Source: Bacteroidales bacterium
GTDB taxonomy: Bacteria; Bacteroidota; Bacteroidia; Bacteroidales; UBA1402
Direction: 5' to 3'
DNA length: 13,527 nucleotides
NCBI GenBank assembly: GCA_023230125.1
Contig: JALNXZ010000016.1
Location: forward strand, 1-13,527
The notes below the pieces were generated by a model. The model had not been told where the DNA came from and did not search any database. It saw only the letters and a program-made list of their open reading frames with translations. A program made the translations under genes and the position numbers. This document shows, one piece after another, positions 7,445 through 13,527 of the stretch. Position 1 is the first letter of the stretch. Each line of letters begins with the position of its first letter.

Positions 7445-8541
7445 AATTCATTGGATTCAACATGTCCATCTTCGACGTAGAAAATGCGGAACTGTTCACC
7501 GGTACGTTGTAACAAATGGTCCGGATTCTCCCTGTTTGTGTCGGTAATGAAAATCTGTCCGAACTCATCTCCGGATACCAGGTTGACAATGCGTTCCACC
7601 CGGCTTGCATCCAACTTATCGAACAAATCGTCCAAAAGCAAGATAGGAGTGGTGTTCCCCGCTTTTTTCAGAAAATCGAACTGAGCCAGTTTAAGAGCAA
7701 TCAGATAACTTTTGTTTTGTCCCTGAGAACCTACCCGTTTGATGGGATGACCATCCAAATCCATCATGAGGTCATCTTTGTGTATACCGACCGTCGTAAA
7801 TCCCAACAAATCATCCCGCATTCTACTTTCGCGAAGTTTGTCACCCAGAGATCCATCAGAAAGATGAGAATGGTATTTTAAATGAATATGCTCCTTGCCT
7901 CCGGAAATTTTTTGGTAAAATGTTTCGAAAACAGGAGTGAATTCTTCGATGAAAGCCGCTCTTTTACGAAAGACCACCTCAGCGTGGGTTTCCATCATCT
8001 CTTCATACACACTCCATAGCGATTCATCCTTGAAAGTTCCGCCCTTCAACAGTGCGTTGCGTTGCTGGAGTGCTTTGTTGTAACTCATGAGCGATTCCAT
8101 ATAGGCATGGTCGTACTGCGAGATAACCATGTCCATGAAACGTCTTCTTTCGTCGCTCCCTTCACGGATAAGGTCTTCGTCAGACGGAGAAATCAGGACA
8201 AGAGGTATGCGTCCGATATGCTCAGACAGTCTGTCGTATTCTTTTTTATTTCGTTTGAAAACCTTTCTTTGCTTGCGGATCATGCCACAGTAAATTTCTT
8301 CCTGAAGGTTTCCTTCTTTATAGAGTGCCTGCAAGACAAAGAAGTCAGCATCGTGGGCGATGTTCTGCGAGTCGATGGGATTGGAAGGGCTTTTGCAGAA
8401 AGAAAGATAATAGATGGCATCCAATAGGTTGGTTTTTCCAACTCCGTTTTTTCCGAAAAAACAATTGACACCAGGGGAGAAGGACAAATCAACTTCCCGA
8501 ATGTTTTTGAAGTTAATGATGGACAGATTGTTTAAATACAT
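7441..8541 (-). CDS. recF: DNA replication and repair protein RecF
   Basis: A 366-residue SMC-like ATPase that, with RecO and RecR, loads RecA on gapped single-stranded DNA. Walker A is GKNGVGKT (30-37), the ABC signature GSQGQNKSY begins at 271, and Walker B with the D-loop is LLLDDLFDKLD (301-311). The length is normal for RecF. The frame is open 33 codons further upstream to 8640, but those residues are unlike the family. MYLNNLSIINFKN at 8541 is the conserved N-terminus, and a perfect -7 box lies between the two possible starts. The gene is followed by the DciA-like gene with an ATGA overlap and is divergent from the TPR gene. Confidence 0.96.
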   Translation of the reverse strand: MYLNNLSIINFKNIREVDLSFSPGVNCFFGKNGVGKTNLLDAIYYLSFCKSPSNPIDSQNIAHDADFFVLQALYKEGNLQEEIYCGMIRKQRKVFKRNKKEYDRLSEHIGRIPLVLISPSDEDLIREGSDERRRFMDMVISQYDHAYMESLMSYNKALQQRNALLKGGTFKDESLWSVYEEMMETHAEVVFRKRAAFIEEFTPVFETFYQKISGGKEHIHLKYHSHLSDGSLGDKLRESRMRDDLLGFTTVGIHKDDLMMDLDGHPIKRVGSQGQNKSYLIALKLAQFDFLKKAGNTTPILLLDDLFDKLDASRVERIVNLVSGDEFGQIFITDTNRENPDHLLQRTGEQFRIFYVEDGHVESNEL

Positions 8542-8574
8542 ATATTGGAAGCCTGATGCCGTTGTTAATGCATA

Positions 8575-8582
8575 CAAATGTA
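8575..8582 (-). promoter_or_regulatory. Promoter -7 box for recF-dciA
   Basis: TACATTTG on the minus strand is an exact match to the Bacteroidetes -7 box and ends 33 bases before the recF ATG. It lies downstream of the longer possible start at 8640, which supports the start at 8541. It is back to back with the TPR-gene promoter, 42 bases away. Confidence 0.55.
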
Positions 8583-8601
8583 TAAAAAAACAAGGATAAA
8601 T

Positions 8602-8632
8602 TTTCGGAATCAAATCAATTAATGTACTTTTG
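8602..8632 (+). promoter_or_regulatory. Promoter for the TPR protein-ribH operon
   Basis: TACTTTTG (8625-8632) is an exact Bacteroidetes -7 box. TTTC (8602-8605) lies 19 bases upstream in the -33 position. The box ends 43 bases before the ATG at 8676. It also lies inside the open frame that could be read from 8622, an argument against that upstream start. Confidence 0.6.
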
Positions 8633-8675
8633 TAAGCCAAATTTTAAGTACCATTTACATCTAAGACTAATTGAT

Positions 8676-9356
8676 ATGTCCAACAAAGCAGAAGGAAATG
8701 AAGAATTGCAACAAGTGAATGAAGCATTAGGTCGCTCGGAACAATTCATTGAAAAAAATCAACAGAAGATAATCATTGCATTGGTTGCAATCATTGTAGT
8801 TGTAGCAGGTATCCTCTATTTTCGCCACGGCTATTTGGCTCCGAGAGAAAAGGCTGCTCAGGAAATGATTTATATAGGCGAAAAATATTTTGCCATAGAC
8901 TCCTTTAAAGTCGCTTTGCAGGGTGATGGTGCTGAATATATTGGTTTTGAAGGTGTCATCGACGAATATGGTGCTACAAAAACATCAGATTTAGCTGCAG
9001 CTTATGCTGGCTTATGCTATAAGAACATGGGTAATTATGAAAAAGCCATTGATTATCTGAAGGACAGCAAAGCGAGTGACATCATGGTTTCACCGGCTTT
9101 GGTCGGAGCCATTGGCGATTGTTATGTTGAACTGGGTAAACCCGAAAAGGCCGTTTCATTTTTTGAAAAAGCCGCGGATCAGGACAATGAACTTTTATCT
9201 CCGATCTATCTGATGAAAGCTGCCACTGTTTATGAAAGTCTTGGAAAATACAGCAAGGCTTTGAAAATCTATGAATGCATCAAGAAAGAATATCCGCTAT
9301 CTCAGGAAGGTTCTGACATAGAGAAATATATTGAACGCGCTAAAACCAAGAAATAA
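8676..9356 (+). CDS. Membrane-anchored tetratricopeptide repeat protein
   Basis: A 226-residue protein with a charged N-terminal region, one membrane helix (about residues 31-49) and a C-terminal half of TPR helices. The repeats include LAAAYAGLCYKNMGNYEKAIDYL (split here as LAAAYAGLC and YKNMGNYEKAIDYL), ALVGAIGDCYVELGKPEKAV and KAATVYESLGKYSKALKIYE. The topology resembles YfgM-type anchored TPR proteins, with the repeats facing the periplasm; the binding partner is unknown. ATG 8676 was preferred over an upstream in-frame ATG at 8622, because 8622 would put the promoter box inside the coding region and add an unlikely N-terminus. ribH begins one base after the stop codon, so the two are certainly in one transcript, a pairing common in Bacteroidales. 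Confidence 0.85.
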   Translation: MSNKAEGNEELQQVNEALGRSEQFIEKNQQKIIIALVAIIVVVAGILYFRHGYLAPREKAAQEMIYIGEKYFAIDSFKVALQGDGAEYIGFEGVIDEYGATKTSDLAAAYAGLCYKNMGNYEKAIDYLKDSKASDIMVSPALVGAIGDCYVELGKPEKAVSFFEKAADQDNELLSPIYLMKAATVYESLGKYSKALKIYECIKKEYPLSQEGSDIEKYIERAKTKK

Positions 9357-9357
9357 A

Positions 9358-9855
9358 TTGGCAACCCAATACCACAATTTATCGGATTACGATCCGACAA
9401 CGATACCCGATACTTCAGCAATGAAGGTCGGGATTGTTGTTGCAGATTGGAACTATGACATCACTTCAAAACTGATGGAAGGGGCTCGTTCAACTTTGAT
9501 CAAAAATGGTGTTTCCCCTGACAATATTCTTATTCGTTGGGTACCAGGAAGTTTTGAATTGGTTTATGGTGCAAAACTATTGGTACAGAAATCAGAAGTA
9601 GATGCCGTGATTGTGTTGGGTTGCGTCATTCGTGGGGAGACTCCTCATTTTGATTATATCTGCGATGGTATTACTCAGGGCATCACGACCCTTAATCTTC
9701 AGTCTAAAATTCCTATCATTTTTGGACTGCTGACGAACAATACCATGCAACAGTCTATTGACAGGGCTGGTGGTGTTCTTGGCAACAAGGGAGACGAAGC
9801 AGCTATTACAGCTATCAAGATGATTGCGCTCAATAAGAATCTTTCTGATAAATAG
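9358..9855 (+). CDS. ribH: 6,7-dimethyl-8-ribityllumazine synthase
   Basis: A 165-residue lumazine synthase that joins 5-amino-6-ribitylamino-uracil and 3,4-dihydroxy-2-butanone 4-phosphate in the penultimate step of riboflavin synthesis, usually as a 60- or 10-mer. Conserved segments are VVADWNYDIT, WVPGSFELVYGAK, VLGCVIRGETPHFDYI (catalytic His97) and LTNNTMQQSIDRAGG followed by NKGDEAA. The start is inferred as TTG at 9358, since it would give MATQYHNLSDYD, the N-terminus I recall for Bacteroidales RibH. The next ATG (9421, MKVGIVV) would cut off 21 conserved-looking residues. Another TTG at 9331 would lie inside the TPR gene. The stop of the TPR gene is one base upstream, so re-initiating ribosomes probably start here. 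Confidence 0.94.
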   Translation: MATQYHNLSDYDPTTIPDTSAMKVGIVVADWNYDITSKLMEGARSTLIKNGVSPDNILIRWVPGSFELVYGAKLLVQKSEVDAVIVLGCVIRGETPHFDYICDGITQGITTLNLQSKIPIIFGLLTNNTMQQSIDRAGGVLGNKGDEAAITAIKMIALNKNLSDK

Positions 9856-9866
9856 TTGATCAAATG

Positions 9867-9889
9867 AATCCGGGTATGTCTATCCGATT
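9867..9889. terminator. Hairpin between convergent ribH and dnaX
   Basis: AATCCGGGTA and TATCCGATT flank a TGTC loop and pair over nine positions with one bulged C and one G-T wobble. It sits in the 32-base gap between the two stop codons and reaches the dnaX stop. Neither side is followed by a T-run, so it is not a classic intrinsic terminator. It could still mark the shared transcript ends. Confidence 0.3.
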
Positions 9890-11654
9890 AGTTCAGGTCC
9901 AATCCGAATGTTCGATATAACAAATCGAGATTCGGATTTTTTTTCACCATAGCTTCCATACGATCCCTTGCTGTAAATGGACGGACATTTTCTCCACTCT
10001 CAGTAAGTCTGATATGCATTTTTACATTGTTATTTTGAAGTTCCCGATGCAGATGTGATTCAATCTTGAAAGTGATTTCCTTTAGCTTAATTTCCTGGAC
10101 CGGGTTCTGAACAACAACCTCAAACTGATTTTCAGATTGCAGAACAGGTTGACAAGCCTTCATGGCGTTTTTAAGATGTATGTCATTTTTGATGATATCG
10201 GTAAAACTATTCCAGGAACGTCGGAGGTCTTCAACATTGAATGATTTGTTGAGAACAGGCTCTTCATCTTGTCTATGGATCGATGCTTCTGCCTTTTCAG
10301 TCTGTTTCCTGATGGAACTGGTTTTGATGGTCTTGATGGAGCGTGAAGCAATATTCTCTTTTTTGACTTCAGAAGCGATTACTTCCTTATGCAGAATAGT
10401 AGCAGCCGTCGAGGAAAAAGTGCTTTGGATGTGCTCTGCCTGAAGTGATGCATCAGGTTGAGGCTGCCCAGTCGGTTGAGTCACCGGTGTAGAAAGTGTA
10501 GGCAGAGGCTGAATAGAAATCTGTTCTTCGTCAGATATCAGTTCATGGATTTTTTTTTTTGAATCCGAAAGCTGAGTAATCCGGATCAATGTAAGTTCGA
10601 TGAGTAAACGTTTGTTTCGGCTTTCCTTATAGTTCAGGTCACAATCATTGCTGATTTTGATGGCCGTGAATAGAAACTCCAACGGACATTGTGCAGCCTG
10701 CTCTTGATATCTGGCCCTGATACCGGCTCCAACTTCCAAAAGGGTGAGGGTGTCTGGGTCTTTGCAAACCAGCAGGTCACGGAAATGGGTACTTAGCCCT
10801 GTGATGAAGTGCTGGCCTTCAAATCCGTTGTTGAGGATGTCATTAAACAAGAGTAAGGCTTTGCTGAGGTCTACGGATAAAAAGGCATCGGTCAGTTTGA
10901 AGTAATAATCATAATCCAGAACATTCAGATTATCAATAACATTCTGATAAGTGATTGTTCCATTCCCAAAACTGGAGACCTGGTCGAAGATGGACAAGGC
11001 ATCGCGCATTCCACCATCGGCCTTCATGGCAATAATGTTAAGGGCTTCTTCCTCAGCTTCCACACGCTCGGACTTGGCTACAAGTTGCAATTGCCCGACG
11101 ATGTCGTTGACGCTGATTCGGTTAAAATCGTAGATCTGGCAACGTGAAAGGATGGTGGGTATGATCTTATGCTTCTCGGTGGTGGCCAAGATGAAGATGG
11201 CGTGGCGGGGCGGCTCTTCCAGCGTTTTTAGGAAAGCGTTGAAGGCACTGGCCGAAAGCATATGAACTTCATCAATGATGTATACTTTGTAATGTCCCAG
11301 TTGCGGTGGAATCCTGACCTGATCGACAAGACTGCGGATGTCATCCACAGAATTGTTGGATGCGGCATCCAGTTCGAAGATGTTTAGGGATCGTTGTTCG
11401 TTGAAACTTTGGCAGGATTCACATTCGTTACAGGCTTCTCCGTCTTCTTTGGGATTGGAACAATTGATGGTCTTGGCGAAAATACGTGCACAAGTCGTTT
11501 TCCCTACGCCTCTGGGGCCACAAAACAAATAGGCATGCGCAAGTTGCTTGTTTTTGATGGCATTTTTCAGTGTAGTGGTCAATGCTGATTGTCCGACAAC
11601 TGATTGAAATGTATCAGGACGGTATTTACGGGCAGAAACCAAGTAATTTTCCAT
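9888..11654 (-). CDS. dnaX: DNA polymerase III subunit gamma/tau
   Basis: A 588-residue clamp-loader ATPase that opens the beta clamp and, as tau, ties polymerase cores to the helicase. Walker A is GPRGVGKT (46-53), the zinc site is Cys65, Cys75, Cys78 and Cys81, Walker B is DEVH (128-131), and the arginine-finger motif is SRC (170-172). Domain III, the oligomerisation collar, ends near LIRITQLSD (about 355-364). A Gln/Pro/Ser-rich linker (about 380-450) follows, then a C-terminal domain (about 470-588), as in other Bacteroidetes tau proteins. At codons 365-369 the coding strand carries eleven A in a row. A one-base slip in either direction would end the protein at residue 370 or 371, giving a gamma-like form. 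The start fits the conserved ARKYRP N-terminus and has its own -7 box. Confidence 0.97.
   Translation of the reverse strand: MENYLVSARKYRPDTFQSVVGQSALTTTLKNAIKNKQLAHAYLFCGPRGVGKTTCARIFAKTINCSNPKEDGEACNECESCQSFNEQRSLNIFELDAASNNSVDDIRSLVDQVRIPPQLGHYKVYIIDEVHMLSASAFNAFLKTLEEPPRHAIFILATTEKHKIIPTILSRCQIYDFNRISVNDIVGQLQLVAKSERVEAEEEALNIIAMKADGGMRDALSIFDQVSSFGNGTITYQNVIDNLNVLDYDYYFKLTDAFLSVDLSKALLLFNDILNNGFEGQHFITGLSTHFRDLLVCKDPDTLTLLEVGAGIRARYQEQAAQCPLEFLFTAIKISNDCDLNYKESRNKRLLIELTLIRITQLSDSKKKIHELISDEEQISIQPLPTLSTPVTQPTGQPQPDASLQAEHIQSTFSSTAATILHKEVIASEVKKENIASRSIKTIKTSSIRKQTEKAEASIHRQDEEPVLNKSFNVEDLRRSWNSFTDIIKNDIHLKNAMKACQPVLQSENQFEVVVQNPVQEIKLKEITFKIESHLHRELQNNNVKMHIRLTESGENVRPFTARDRMEAMVKKNPNLDLLYRTFGLDLN
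10538..10560 (-). promoter_or_regulatory. Candidate slippage/frameshift site in dnaX (A11 run with stops in both other frames)
   Basis: Eleven A residues run from 10560 to 10550 on the coding strand, within TCA AAA AAA AAA ATC. With one extra A (equivalent to a -1 shift) the reading is Lys-Lys-Lys-Asn-Pro and then TGA (10545-10543). With one A fewer (+1) it is Lys-Lys-Lys-Ser-Met-Asn and then TGA (10540-10538). The site falls at the end of domain III, where gamma is made in E. coli by ribosomal frameshifting and in Thermus thermophilus by transcriptional slippage on an A9 run. Only a weak hairpin follows (ATCTG and CAGAT with an 8-base loop) and no Shine-Dalgarno-like stimulator precedes it, so RNA polymerase slippage is the more likely mechanism. 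Confidence 0.55.
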
Positions 11655-11683
11655 AGAAAAAGATTGTTTTTTCGTGTGCAGTG

Positions 11684-11691
11684 CAAATGTA
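11684..11691 (-). promoter_or_regulatory. Promoter -7 box for dnaX
   Basis: TACATTTG followed by C on the minus strand exactly matches the Bacteroidetes -7 box. It ends 29 bases before the dnaX ATG. No strong -33 element is visible. It is divergent from the divIC-type gene promoter, 46 bases away. Confidence 0.55.
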
Positions 11692-11737
11692 ACAAAATCC
11701 TTTCGGAATTTTCTGGAAAAGTATGCAAAAAAACCAC

Positions 11738-11745
11738 TACTTTTG
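11738..11745 (+). promoter_or_regulatory. Promoter -7 box for the DivIC/FtsB-type gene
   Basis: TACTTTTG is an exact Bacteroidetes -7 box and ends 20 bases before the ATG at 11766. It lies inside the open frame that extends upstream to 11604, which argues against the longer start. Confidence 0.55.
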
Positions 11746-11765
11746 TTACAAACATTTATCTGAAA

Positions 11766-12080
11766 ATGGATAAGCTCAAGATTCTTTATGCCCGCTTAAA
11801 ACCATATCTGAACAAGTACATCATTACGATTGTCGTGTTTGTGGTCTTTATTGTTTTCATTGATGACAACAATGTCATCAGGAGGGTGCAATATGAAATC
11901 AAGATCAATGCACTGCGTCAGGAAATCAAACATTATGAACTATACCGTGACCAGAGTGCAGATAAGCTAGAAAAACTCCATTCAAGTAACGCTGAGTTGG
12001 AGCGGATTGCGAGGGAAGAGTATCTGATGAAAAAAACCAACGAAGAGCTCTTTGTCGTTGAATCTTCTAAAAAAGATTGA
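11766..12080 (+). CDS. FtsB/DivIC family septum formation initiator
   Basis: A 104-residue bitopic membrane protein. A short cytoplasmic N-terminus precedes a membrane helix (about residues 18-36, IITIVVFVVFIVFI), then a periplasmic coiled coil (about 40-80, with INALRQEIKHYELYRDQ). The family's closing signature is LERIAREEYLMKKTNEELFVV. Such proteins join FtsL and FtsQ/DivIB to activate septal peptidoglycan synthesis at the division site. The frame is open 54 codons further upstream, but that part overlaps dnaX, contains the promoter box and looks nothing like the family. The ATG at 11766 gives the usual length. The next plus-strand gene starts 160 bases later. Confidence 0.9.
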   Translation: MDKLKILYARLKPYLNKYIITIVVFVVFIVFIDDNNVIRRVQYEIKINALRQEIKHYELYRDQSADKLEKLHSSNAELERIAREEYLMKKTNEELFVVESSKKD

Positions 12081-12240
12081 ACCATGGAACAAGGCTTTTC
12101 TCTCAGTGTTTCAAGTAGCGATTACAGAAGTAAACTTGTTTGACTAGCTATTCACGTAAGACGACTGTTTAGAATAAACGAAAGATTATGAGAATCCGAT
12201 AAGTGAGTTCCGACGGCCTTTAATTAAAAATTGTTTTCGT

Positions 12241-12651
12241 ATGAATAAAAAATTATTGAATATCGTTTTTACGGTTGGGGCGATATTGGTCCTAATTTCC
12301 TCCATTTTAGTCATGGAAAATGTTGTCTGGGGTAAATATGCTTTTGCATCAGGTGTGGCTCTTTTCTTTTTCAGCAGGCTTAAAATGGCATATTCTGGAA
12401 ACGATTTTCGCCTTAAACGTTTAAACCGTCTTTATTTTTTTTCATCACTGGCTTTAGTGGTGACTTCCTGTCTTCAGTTTAGGGAAAATGGTGGATGGAT
12501 TGTCTTGCTTTTGATTGTGGCCATCCTCGAATTCTATATTAGTCTGCGTGTCGGCATGTATGAAAAATCAATAGCCGAAGCTGAAAAAAAGAAAGATTCG
12601 GAGGGCTTTGGTGTTGAAGGCCCCTCTTCACAGCACTCTGCTGAAGAATAG
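12241..12651 (+). CDS. Small integral membrane protein of unknown function
   Basis: A 136-residue protein I cannot assign to a named family. It has about four hydrophobic helices (residues 6-25, 29-45, 64-79 and 85-103). A basic loop, RLKRLNR (57-63), lies between helices two and three, and the charged, probably cytoplasmic C-terminus is rich in Lys, Glu and Ser. By the positive-inside rule the loop and both ends would face the cytoplasm. It sits between the division gene and the tRNA methyltransferase gene, 20 bases upstream of the latter, and is probably co-transcribed with it. Bacteroidetes genomes often have a small membrane protein at this place; a link to tRNA modification is not implied by the sequence. 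Codon use resembles the neighbours. Confidence 0.75.
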   Translation: MNKKLLNIVFTVGAILVLISSILVMENVVWGKYAFASGVALFFFSRLKMAYSGNDFRLKRLNRLYFFSSLALVVTSCLQFRENGGWIVLLLIVAILEFYISLRVGMYEKSIAEAEKKKDSEGFGVEGPSSQHSAEE

Positions 12652-12671
12652 ACAGATAATCATTTTCTCGA

Positions 12672-13373
12672 ATGGGCAATCCTTCTTTTCGCTTCAAACA
12701 GTTTGAAGTCTTTCATGACCGCTGTGCCATGAAAGTGGGAACCGATGGTGTTTTGCTCGGAGTCTGGACGGAACCTGGAAAAGCGGAACGAATGCTTGAC
12801 GTGGGGACGGGAAGTGGTTTGATTGCCCTGATGCTGGCTCAGCGTTCCAATGCACAAGTGGATGGCGTTGAAATTGATGCGGAAGCAGCCGGACAAGCAG
12901 CTGAAAATGTCGCAGCCGGCCCATGGCCTGACAGGGTTCATATCTTTGTGTCTGATTTCGGCGACTATTCCAACGGATACTATGATTTGATTGTTTCCAA
13001 CCCCCCATTTTTCAGAAGATCTCTGAAAGCACTGTTGAAAGAAAGAAATCAGGCTAGACATACAGATACCCTTTCCTACGAAATGTTGATCCGAAGATCG
13101 GCTCAAATGCTGACATCTCACGGCCGTTTTTCCGTGATTATCCCTGCTGATGCAGCAGATGATTTTGAGGATATCTGCTGGCAAAACAAGCTGTACCTTT
13201 TAAGACGTTGTGAGGTGGTGTCGGTAGAAGGTTTGACTCCAAAACGAGTGCTTCTTGAATTTTCAAAAAACAGAGGTCTTATCGAACGCTCGTCACTGAT
13301 TCTCCAGACCTTTGCTCATAAACCTTCTGTGGCTTATGCTACCATGACGGCCGATTTCTACATGGATAAATGA
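12672..13373 (+). CDS. trmN6: tRNA1(Val) (adenine(37)-N6)-methyltransferase
   Basis: A 233-residue SAM-dependent methyltransferase of the YfiC/TrmN6 family, which methylates A37 next to the anticodon of valine tRNA. It begins FRFKQFEVFHDRCAMKVGTDGVLLG, written here as FRFKQFEVFHDRCAM and KVGTDGVLLGVW, the hallmark N-terminus of this family. The SAM-binding motif I is LDVGTGSGLIALMLAQR (about 42-58), the acidic residue binding ribose is in VEIDAEA, and the catalytic adenine motif is NPPF (110-113). The length is normal. The start at 12672 gives the family N-terminus directly. Other members of the wider NPPY family act on proteins or DNA, but the KVGTDGVLLG segment favours tRNA. Confidence 0.92.
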   Translation: MGNPSFRFKQFEVFHDRCAMKVGTDGVLLGVWTEPGKAERMLDVGTGSGLIALMLAQRSNAQVDGVEIDAEAAGQAAENVAAGPWPDRVHIFVSDFGDYSNGYYDLIVSNPPFFRRSLKALLKERNQARHTDTLSYEMLIRRSAQMLTSHGRFSVIIPADAADDFEDICWQNKLYLLRRCEVVSVEGLTPKRVLLEFSKNRGLIERSSLILQTFAHKPSVAYATMTADFYMDK

Positions 13374-13438
13374 TTCTTCCAACACGACTTCTTCTAAAAT
13401 CATCACATCAAATAAGTATTTCGGAATTTATTTTTTGC

Positions 13439-13446
13439 TACCTTTG
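13439..13446 (+). promoter_or_regulatory. Promoter -7 box for ileS
   Basis: TACCTTTG followed by C is an exact Bacteroidetes -7 box and ends 21 bases before the ileS ATG. ileS therefore probably has its own promoter rather than relying on readthrough from trmN6. The leader is too short for a T-box or other aminoacylation-sensing riboswitch. Confidence 0.6.
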
Positions 13447-13467
13447 CACCTTGAAAAAATGTGATGT

Positions 13468-13527
13468 ATGTCAAAGAAATTTGCGGAATATTCCGGTTTT
13501 GATTTAGCCAAAATTAATCAGGACATC
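13468..13527 (+). CDS. ileS: Isoleucyl-tRNA synthetase, first 20 codons only
   Basis: The frame from ATG 13468 reads MSKKFAEYSGFDLAKINQDI and runs off the right edge. This N-terminus closely matches Bacteroidales isoleucyl-tRNA synthetases, which open with MSKKFAEYS and a FDL-K-N segment. A -7 box stands 21 bases upstream. Another ATG at 13464 is in a different frame and lacks this match. The identification rests on 20 residues, with none of the catalytic motifs visible. Confidence 0.8.
   Translation, partial: MSKKFAEYSGFDLAKINQDI

Noticed and set aside
12081..12240. tRNA or small RNA gene in the gap after the division gene
   Set aside because: No acceptor stem or T-loop sequence was found and no compact fold is apparent.
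12660..13184. 174-residue open frame on the minus strand
   Set aside because: It is antisense to the clearly identified tRNA methyltransferase and has no family features.
13484..13495. Palindrome CGGAATATTCCG in the first codons of ileS
   Set aside because: It encodes conserved residues at the IleS N-terminus and is short; I see no independent sign that it is an operator.
1..13527. CRISPR array, insertion sequence, phage or defence genes
   Set aside because: No direct-repeat array, transposase, integrase or nuclease-type accessory gene was found; base composition and gene order look uniform and chromosomal.

Overview
The window is a stretch of ordinary chromosome from a member of the Bacteroidetes, most likely order Bacteroidales. 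Three things support this. First, the protein families and their order are typical of that group (TPR protein next to ribH, recF next to a short DUF721 protein, a Bacteroidales-type glycogen debranching enzyme, an IleS beginning MSKKFAEYS). Second, the start codons lack Shine-Dalgarno sequences and have A/T-rich leaders instead. Third, exact matches to the Bacteroidetes -7 promoter box TAnnTTTG precede six genes. No phage, insertion sequence, CRISPR array, rRNA or tRNA was seen, and no gap between genes exceeds 300 bases.

Layout. Positions 1-1501 (minus) hold the N-terminal 500 residues of a glycogen debranching enzyme that runs off the left edge. Upstream of it on the same strand is a MarC-family membrane protein (1608-2249). 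A 99-base divergent gap follows, then a plus-strand run: a single-domain cyclic-nucleotide-binding-fold protein (2349-2774), a secreted M3 metallopeptidase of the Dcp type (2869-4959), a dCMP deaminase (5002-5442) and an S41 C-terminal processing protease (5439-7073). The last two overlap by ATGA. Converging on this is a minus-strand pair, recF (7441-8541) and a DUF721/DciA-like gene (7154-7444), again overlapping by ATGA. Divergent from recF is a plus-strand pair: a membrane-anchored TPR protein (8676-9356) and ribH (9358-9855), which appears to start with TTG one base after the TPR stop codon. dnaX (9888-11654, minus) converges on ribH. Divergent from dnaX are a FtsB/DivIC-type cell-division protein (11766-12080), a small four-helix membrane protein of unknown function (12241-12651) and a tRNA1(Val) m6A37 methyltransferase (12672-13373). 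The first 20 codons of ileS (13468 onward) sit behind their own promoter at the right edge.

Most genes are housekeeping: DNA replication and repair (dnaX, recF, DciA-like), nucleotide and riboflavin synthesis (dCMP deaminase, ribH), cell division, envelope proteolysis and tRNA modification or charging. I see no obvious new multi-gene system. The most interesting signal is inside dnaX: a run of eleven A residues on the coding strand at the end of clamp-loader domain III. Both alternative reading frames reach a stop within two or three codons after the run. This is the arrangement expected if slippage makes a short gamma subunit besides full-length tau. Secondary points are a cNMP-fold protein that lacks both its DNA-binding domain and the usual phosphate-binding residues, a 9-base motif shared by three promoter regions, and the TTG start of ribH.
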